64,000 bases of DNA from WHSW01 sp963846165 (lineage in GTDB: Bacteria; Actinomycetota; Thermoleophilia; Solirubrobacterales; 70-9): contig CAWJUU010000009.1 of assembly GCA_963846165.1 (NCBI GenBank), forward strand, positions 186,001 through 250,000. The letters run 5' to 3'. Shown here piece after piece: positions 59,625 to 64,000 of the stretch. A program made the translations under genes and the position numbers. How positions within the stretch are numbered: position 1 is the stretch's first letter; every line of letters starts with the position of its first letter. The notes beneath the pieces were generated by a model, which saw only the letters and a program-made list of their open reading frames with translations, had not been told where the DNA came from and did no database searches.

Positions 59625-60983
59625 TCAGCTGGACTGGTTGCGGCGCGCGATCCGCCTTGCTCCCGCCACGCCTCGTCGCAACGGCGCCGTTACTTGCCAC
59701 GAGGTCGATTCCAAGACCCGCTCCAAGGCCCGGTTCTGGTCGCCTACGATCGCGCCGAGCTCGGCGACCTCCTGCCGCGATCGCTGCAGCTCCTCGCGGG
59801 TCGTCTCCAGGTCCTCGATCGCCCCGGCAAGCACCCGGCACATGGTCGCATCCAGCCCCGCGGATGATGGAGCCGATCCCGCGGTCAGGTCGGGGCGCGG
59901 CATCCGCTTCACCACAGCCTCGACAGCGTCGACGAGCCGTCGGTCGCAGCCGTTCTGCCGCACGAGATCGAGCAGCTCCCGCCATGGGTCCCGGAGCTCG
60001 GGCGAGAGGGACTCGACTGCGGCGACAGCGTTCGGGTTGAGGTCAGGCGGGAAGCTTGTGAACGCCTCGCGCTTCCCATGGGCCTCCAGCGCCACCATCG
60101 TCCGCAGGCACTTCTCGCACCGGCCGCAGTTGAGCGCGGCGGTTGGGCCCTGCCAGCAAACGCGAAGCGCGCTTCTCGCAGTCGGATCGTCCGCGATCCT
60201 TGCGAGCTTCTGGGTGCGCGTGAAATGCGCCCGTGTGTGCAGGATCTCAACCGCCTCGGTGGACCAGAGGTGGTCGAGCAGCGGGTGCGACCCATTGGGC
60301 CGCAAGGCGGCATACGGGACGCTGCTCGCGACCCGCACCCTCGAGACGGTCCCGGCGAGCAGTAGCGCCACGCCGGCCATCGCCGAGCCAACGTAGGGGA
60401 GCCACGGGCCGGTGTCGTCGGCGAGATGCTTGAGGTTCGTGTCGACGGTGATCAGCTCCTTGCCCAGGGAGCGCGCCATGCCGTCGATGTGCGCGCGCAC
60501 CGCATCGAGGTCCGGGTCCTCGATGAAAAGGTCGAATCCCGCGACGAAGACCAGATGGGTGACCGACGGACTTGCGAGCGCGGCTTCGAGCGAATCGACG
60601 CCGCCGCTGAAGAACAGTGCCTCGCCCGGCCCTGGGGAGGCGGCCTGCGGGTTCGCGACCGGGCAAACGACCTCGATCAGCTCCGGCTTGCCGCGGGCGT
60701 AGTCCCATTTCCAACCCCACGACCGCAGGATCGCCTGGACGTCGGGAAGGCGCTCGAGCAGCCGCCGATCGAGTGGACGGTCGATGAGCAAGCGGTCCGC
60801 GCCCGTCATCGCCGGGAGCAGGCTCATTGCCGCCGCGGCCTCGGGCGAGTCGACAAGCGGCACCGAGGCCTCGAACCAGATTTCGTGCCGCCGCCCGGCC
60901 AACTCGAGCGTGAACTCGTACCTCCGCCCAGACGCGGCGATCAAGCTGACGCGCGCGTCGCCCCTTGAGCCCGGCTCAGCCAC
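59625..60983 (-). CDS. QueC-like PP-loop ATPase with coiled coil and glycosyltransferase-type tail
   Basis: A 452-residue protein. Residues 121-300 look like a QueC/ExsB PP-loop pyrophosphatase: FFSGGVDSLEAAL (SGGxDS at 126-131), LGKELITVDTNLKHL, LLDHLWSTEAVEILHTRAHF and a four-cysteine site at 276, 286, 289, 292 (CWQ...NCGRCEKCLRTM) with QueC spacing. Such enzymes use ATP to activate a carboxylate or amide carbon. Residues 1-115 are a separate domain with no evident relative. Residues 385-424 form a coiled coil, then STSWQVTAPLRR (427-436), a tail shared with surface glycosyltransferases. It directly precedes a glycosyltransferase gene, so a role in sugar modification is more likely than queuosine synthesis; no queD/E/F is nearby. 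Confidence 0.75.
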   Translation of the reverse strand: MAEPGSRGDARVSLIAASGRRYEFTLELAGRRHEIWFEASVPLVDSPEAAAAMSLLPAMTGADRLLIDRPLDRRLLERLPDVQAILRSWGWKWDYARGKPELIEVVCPVANPQAASPGPGEALFFSGGVDSLEAALASPSVTHLVFVAGFDLFIEDPDLDAVRAHIDGMARSLGKELITVDTNLKHLADDTGPWLPYVGSAMAGVALLLAGTVSRVRVASSVPYAALRPNGSHPLLDHLWSTEAVEILHTRAHFTRTQKLARIADDPTARSALRVCWQGPTAALNCGRCEKCLRTMVALEAHGKREAFTSFPPDLNPNAVAAVESLSPELRDPWRELLDLVRQNGCDRRLVDAVEAVVKRMPRPDLTAGSAPSSAGLDATMCRVLAGAIEDLETTREELQRSRQEVAELGAIVGDQNRALERVLESTSWQVTAPLRRGVAGARRIARRNQSS

Positions 60984-60984
60984 T

Positions 60985-61407
60985 TCAATCGGCGGTGTCG
61001 AGCATCAGCGTCACCGGACCATCATTTACCAGCTCGACGGCCATGCGCACGCCGAAGGTCCCTCGAGCAGCGCCGAGTCGCTCGCAGACGCGCTCCCAGA
61101 GCGGCTCGGCCACCTCCGGCCGAGCCGCCCCGACGTAGCTCGGCCGGTTGCCTCGGGCCGTGTGACCGTAGAGGGTGAACTGGCTCACGCACAGCACCTG
61201 GCGCTCGCCGAGCGGCTCGTTCATGCGCCCGTCGGCGTCGTCGAAGATCCGTAGCGCGCGGATCGTGTCGGCGAGCCGGTCGGCGTCGGTATCGCCGTCG
61301 CCTTCCCCGACCCCGAGCAGGACCAGGAGCCCAGGTCCGATCTCCGTGACCTGCTCCCCGTCCACCCGTACGGCGGCCCGGGTCACCCGCTGGACCAGCG
61401 CCCTCAT
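60985..61407 (-). CDS. dtd: D-aminoacyl-tRNA deacylase
   Basis: A 140-residue DTD: MRALVQRVTRAAVRVDGEQV, the active-site block VLCVSQFTLYGHTARGNRPS and the Gly-cisPro motif LVNDGPVTLML. It removes D-amino acids from mischarged tRNA. The ATG at 61407 is chosen; longer frames upstream are not conserved. It follows a TPR gene by eight bases and is two bases from the PP-loop gene. Confidence 0.94.
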   Translation of the reverse strand: MRALVQRVTRAAVRVDGEQVTEIGPGLLVLLGVGEGDGDTDADRLADTIRALRIFDDADGRMNEPLGERQVLCVSQFTLYGHTARGNRPSYVGAARPEVAEPLWERVCERLGAARGTFGVRMAVELVNDGPVTLMLDTAD

Positions 61408-61414
61408 CTCGGAT

Positions 61415-61780
61415 CTAGGGAACTCGCCTGAGCCTGTCGCGGTAGAGACGGTAGTCGCGGCGCTCGGGCCGCAGGTTCGAAGCCAGCGCAAGGTGATGGC
61501 GGGCGCGTTCGCGGTCGCCGGTCAGGCTCAGCGCACGCCCGAGGCAGAAGTGCGCGTAGTCGTTGACGGGGTGGCTCTCGACCACCGCTTCGAACTCGGT
61601 CGCCGCCTCGGCGAACTGGCGGTTGCGAAAGTAGGCACGACCGAGCGCCTCGCGTACGGAGGTCTTCTCGGGCGCGCGGCGGGCGACCTCGGCGAGTGGA
61701 GCCGTGGCTTCGTCGTAGCTGCCGTCCTCGAGCAGCTCGACCCCGCGCCGGTAGAGGGTGTAGGTGTCGTCATTGCCCAT
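61415..61780 (-). CDS. TPR-repeat protein
   Basis: A 121-residue protein with about three TPR-like helix pairs (YTLYRRGVELLEDGSYDEAT, VREALGRAYFRNRQFAEAAT, YAHFCLGRALSLTGDRERAR) and a basic end RDYRLYRDRLRRVP. No catalytic motif. It sits between dtd and coaBC and is a likely adaptor; similar genes often accompany dtd in Actinomycetota. Function unknown. Confidence 0.82.
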   Translation of the reverse strand: MGNDDTYTLYRRGVELLEDGSYDEATAPLAEVARRAPEKTSVREALGRAYFRNRQFAEAATEFEAVVESHPVNDYAHFCLGRALSLTGDRERARHHLALASNLRPERRDYRLYRDRLRRVP

Positions 61781-61840
61781 GCAACTGAGTGTAGGCGCCG
61801 GGGCAAGCGCTACTCGAGCTAGCAGCTAGCCGCGGGCAGC

Positions 61841-63100
61841 TCAGTTGGCGCTAGCTGCTTGCTGCTTGCCGGCCGCGCGCAGCGCCTCTACGCGATCGAG
61901 GATCGCGTCGGCGATCGCGTCCTTGGAGGAGAGTGGCACGTGGTGCTCGCCCGAGTGCTCGACGATCGTCACCTCGTTGCTTGGCGAGTCGAAACCGATC
62001 TCGGCTCGCGAGACGTCGTTGAGGACGATCGCATCGACCGCCTTCTGTTCGAGCTTGCGTCGCGCCCGTTCGGTCGAACCGCCGGTCTCGGCGGCAAAAC
62101 CGACGACGGTCTGGTCGGAACGCCGGTTCGCGGCGAGCCCGGCGAGGATGTCCTCGGTGGGCTCGAGCCGCAGCTCTAGCCCGGCGTCGCCCACGCGCGA
62201 GAGCTTCTGCTCGGCGGGTGAGCCGGCGCGAAAGTCCGCCGGAGCGGCGGCCATCACGAGCACGTGCGCCGAAGGGAACTCGGCGGCGACCGCGTCCGCG
62301 AGCTCCGCCGTCGTCTCGACCTCGATCGTTCGCACCCCGGGGGGCGGCGGCAGCGAGACGTTCGCCGCGACCAGCGTCACCCCCGCCCCCCGCCTGGCGG
62401 CGGCGGCGGCGACCGCGAGGCCCATCCGACCGCTCGAACGGTTGCCGATGAAGCGCACCGGGTCGATCGGCTCGCGCGTGCCGCCGGCGGTTACGAGCAC
62501 CCGCAGCCCGTCCCAGCCGCGGTCGGCCGAGGGCAGCAGCGCCTCGATCTCGGCCAGCAGACGCCCGGGCTCCGCAAGCCGGCCGACCCCGTGCTCCCCG
62601 CGCGAGGCGAGGGCGCCGGAGTCTGGTTCGATCACGTGGACACCGCGCTCTCGCAGCGTCGCCAGATTCGCCTGGGTTGCCGCATCGGCGTACATGCGGT
62701 CGTTCATCGCCGGGGCGACCGCGCGAGGCGCGGTGCAGGCAAGGAACGAGGTGCTCAACATCGAGTCGCAGATCCCCGTGGCCAGCTTCGCGATCGTGTT
62801 CGCCGAAGCGGGCGCGACGATCATCACGTCGGCGTTGCCCACCAGCTCGAGGTGGCTGATCGGGTCGTGGGCCGGCGGCTCGTCGCCCGGGAACGCCCCG
62901 CGCATCGGGTCGCGCTCGAACTCATCGACGAGGACCGGCGCGCCGACAATGCCCTCGAAAGAGGCTGCGCCGATGAAGTGCTGGGCGGCCGGCGTCATCA
63001 CGACGCGAACCCCGTGCCCGGCCTTGGTCGCCAGGCGCGCGAGCTCGAGCGCCTTATAAGCGGCGATCCCGCCACTGACGCCGAGGAGGATCCGGGCCAT
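61841..63100 (-). CDS. coaBC: Bifunctional phosphopantothenoylcysteine decarboxylase/synthetase
   Basis: A 419-residue CoaBC. CoaC domain: ILLGVSGGIAAYKALELARL, VMIVAPASANTIAKLATGICD, VAPAMNDRMY. CoaB domain from about 200: VLVTAGGTREPIDPVRFIGNRSSGRMG. It makes 4-phosphopantetheine from phosphopantothenate and cysteine, using CTP and FMN. The clamp region that in E. coli reads ACG...GRM here reads LASRGEHGVGRLAEP, so the usual cysteine is Ser; mycobacterial enzymes also lack it. Followed by rpoZ, preceded by the TPR gene. Confidence 0.94.
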   Translation of the reverse strand: MARILLGVSGGIAAYKALELARLATKAGHGVRVVMTPAAQHFIGAASFEGIVGAPVLVDEFERDPMRGAFPGDEPPAHDPISHLELVGNADVMIVAPASANTIAKLATGICDSMLSTSFLACTAPRAVAPAMNDRMYADAATQANLATLRERGVHVIEPDSGALASRGEHGVGRLAEPGRLLAEIEALLPSADRGWDGLRVLVTAGGTREPIDPVRFIGNRSSGRMGLAVAAAAARRGAGVTLVAANVSLPPPPGVRTIEVETTAELADAVAAEFPSAHVLVMAAAPADFRAGSPAEQKLSRVGDAGLELRLEPTEDILAGLAANRRSDQTVVGFAAETGGSTERARRKLEQKAVDAIVLNDVSRAEIGFDSPSNEVTIVEHSGEHHVPLSSKDAIADAILDRVEALRAAGKQQAASAN

Positions 63101-63169
63101 GTCCAGAGGTTACGCGCGCGGCGCGGCGCGATCGGGCGGCAGCTTGCGGGCGGCTTGTCGAGCGGAGGG

Positions 63170-63406
63170 TTAGCCGCGGTCGCGGTAGTGGTACTCGATC
63201 TTGCCCTGGGCGAGCTCCTCGAGCGCGATCGTGAGGTAGTTGCCGGTCCCGGTCTCGACCATCGGCGGTGTGTACTCCTCGTAGGAGCCCTCACCGAGGG
63301 CGCGGTAATAGCTGTTCAGCTGCCGTGCCCGCTTCGCCGCCACCAGCACTGCGGCGTAATGGGAGTCGGTCCTGGCGAGCAGCTCGTCTACACGTGGCTT
63401 GATCAT
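63170..63406 (-). CDS. rpoZ: RNA polymerase omega subunit
   Basis: A 78-residue omega subunit starting at the ATG at 63406: KPRVDELLARTDSHYAAVLV, AAKRARQLNSYYRALGEGSY and the typical end LTIALEELAQGKIEYHYRD. It stabilises the beta-prime subunit. It is 34 bases downstream of gmk, the standard gmk-rpoZ-coaBC order. Confidence 0.94.
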   Translation of the reverse strand: MIKPRVDELLARTDSHYAAVLVAAKRARQLNSYYRALGEGSYEEYTPPMVETGTGNYLTIALEELAQGKIEYHYRDRG

Positions 63407-63440
63407 CGGCGAGAAGTGTAGGGCAAGGGGTCGGGCGGTC

Positions 63441-63998
63441 TCACCGGCCGAGCTCCGCCCGCACGATTGCCTCGAGCTCGGCGGCGGCTCGGTCGAGGTC
63501 GTCGTTGACGACCACGTGTTGAAACTCCTGCTGGGCGTCGAGCTCGATCTCGGCCGTGCGCAGGCGCTCGTCGATCGCGGGGGCATCGTCGGTTCCACGA
63601 CCCTCGAGCCGCTCGCGTAGCGCACCCGGATCCGGTGGGGCGATGAACACCAGCACCGCCTCCGGCATCGCCGCCCGAACCTGGCGGGCCCCCTGGACCT
63701 CGATCTCGAGCAGCACGGACTCGCCCTCGGCGAGGCGGCGCTCGACCTCCGAGCGCAGCGTCCCGTAGCGGTTGCCGCTGTAGGCCGCATGCTCGAGAAA
63801 CTCGTTGGCGTCGGCACGGCGGGCGAACTCCTCGGGCGTGAGGAAGTAGTAGTCGCGACCGTCCACCTCGCCCGCCCGCGGCGCCCGAGTGGTCGCCGAG
63901 ATCGAGAGCGCGAGCTCTGGAAGCCGCTCGCGCAGGGCGCGGATCAGGGTGCCCTTGCCGACCCCGGAGGGGCCGGTGATGACGAAGACCTTGGCCAC
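63441..63998 (-). CDS. gmk: Guanylate kinase
   Basis: A 185-residue kinase: P-loop VFVITGPSGVGKGTLIRAL (9-17), LSISATTRAPRAGEVDGRDY (GMP-binding), LEHAAYSGNRYGT and LEIEVQGARQVR. It phosphorylates GMP to GDP. The ATG is two bases from the window edge, so anything upstream is not visible. It heads the gmk-rpoZ-coaBC cluster. Confidence 0.95.
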   Translation of the reverse strand: MAKVFVITGPSGVGKGTLIRALRERLPELALSISATTRAPRAGEVDGRDYYFLTPEEFARRADANEFLEHAAYSGNRYGTLRSEVERRLAEGESVLLEIEVQGARQVRAAMPEAVLVFIAPPDPGALRERLEGRGTDDAPAIDERLRTAEIELDAQQEFQHVVVNDDLDRAAAELEAIVRAELGR

Positions 63999-64000
63999 GG

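Noticed and set aside
59625..60983. Calling the PP-loop protein queC
   Set aside because: The core motifs fit, but the size, extra N-domain, coiled coil, tail and glycosyltransferase neighbour do not match queuosine synthesis, so a functional name would be overreach.

Overview
The window is a 64 kb piece of a very GC-rich bacterial chromosome. Gene content points to Actinomycetota, most likely class Thermoleophilia (Solirubrobacterales-like). The evidence is a wax ester synthase/DGAT N-terminus, a DUF3052 gene, a MurT-GatD pair, a SigF/SigB-type sigma factor with a matching GTTT-N16-GGGTAA promoter, RNase J together with RNase Y, and a secreted protein with the ALGGTAAA-type signal segment common in that class. 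This placement is inference from gene content; no rRNA gene is present. Nearly all of the sequence is housekeeping, with no prophage, IS transposase, CRISPR array, tRNA or rRNA gene seen.

Layout. 0-5 kb: WS/DGAT fragment, two small lineage-type proteins, CcdA plus a thioredoxin-TPR protein, YqgE, a FUSC-type membrane protein, and an MmcQ/YjbR protein. 5-7.6 kb: a stress-sigma locus, with sigF facing a two-domain RsbW-like anti-sigma protein, a PRC-barrel protein and a frameshifted DUF3052 gene. 7.6-10.4 kb: alpha/beta hydrolase, HAD phosphatase, peroxiredoxin, cyclophilin lipoprotein. 10.4-15.6 kb: a plus-strand cluster of methyltransferase, DAGK/sphingosine-kinase-like lipid kinase, MurT, a second methyltransferase and GatD, joined by stop-start overlaps, then SnoaL and a small protein. 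15.7-26.5 kb: DUF547, dut, hflX, an epimerase, a DMT transporter, RidA, dapL, dapF, miaA, miaB, a crotonase and a membrane cytochrome c. 26.6-36 kb: rny, recX, recA, thpR, cinA, rodZ-like, a secreted protein and ftsK. 36.2-38.3 kb: an OmpR-type response regulator and its histidine kinase. 38.3-38.9 kb: a terminator and the first copy of a repeat with perfect 18 bp terminal inverted repeats. 38.9-58.3 kb: one long minus-strand array reading rimP-nusA-infB-ylxP-rbfA-nrnA-truB-ribF-[second repeat copy]-rpsO-prx-dsbA-pnp-M16-dapB-amidase-dapA-rnj-M36 peptidase. 58.4-64 kb: a glycosyltransferase, a QueC-like PP-loop protein, dtd, a TPR protein, coaBC, rpoZ and gmk.

How the genes work together. DapA, DapB, DapL and DapF together give the short aminotransferase route to meso-diaminopimelate for peptidoglycan and lysine, and MurT/GatD would amidate the same wall. 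RNase J, RNase Y, PNPase and the nano-RNase NrnA form most of an RNA-decay set next to the translation genes. RecA/RecX/CinA/ThpR form a repair cluster.

Data quality. Reading frames are broken by many single-base insertions or deletions in two stretches, about 20.8-26.3 kb and 35.0-40.2 kb, plus isolated ones near 7.33 and 15.54 kb. From 40.4 kb to the end every gene is intact. Because the shifted frames keep all family motifs, I read these as sequence errors rather than gene decay; affected genes are given as whole genes with the breaks noted.

The items I find most worth a second look are the two-copy inverted-repeat element, the QueC-like PP-loop protein paired with a glycosyltransferase, the sigF promoter with its two-domain anti-sigma protein, the zinc-motif and acidic tail on NusA, the methyltransferase locked between murT and gatD, and an RNase Y without its membrane anchor.
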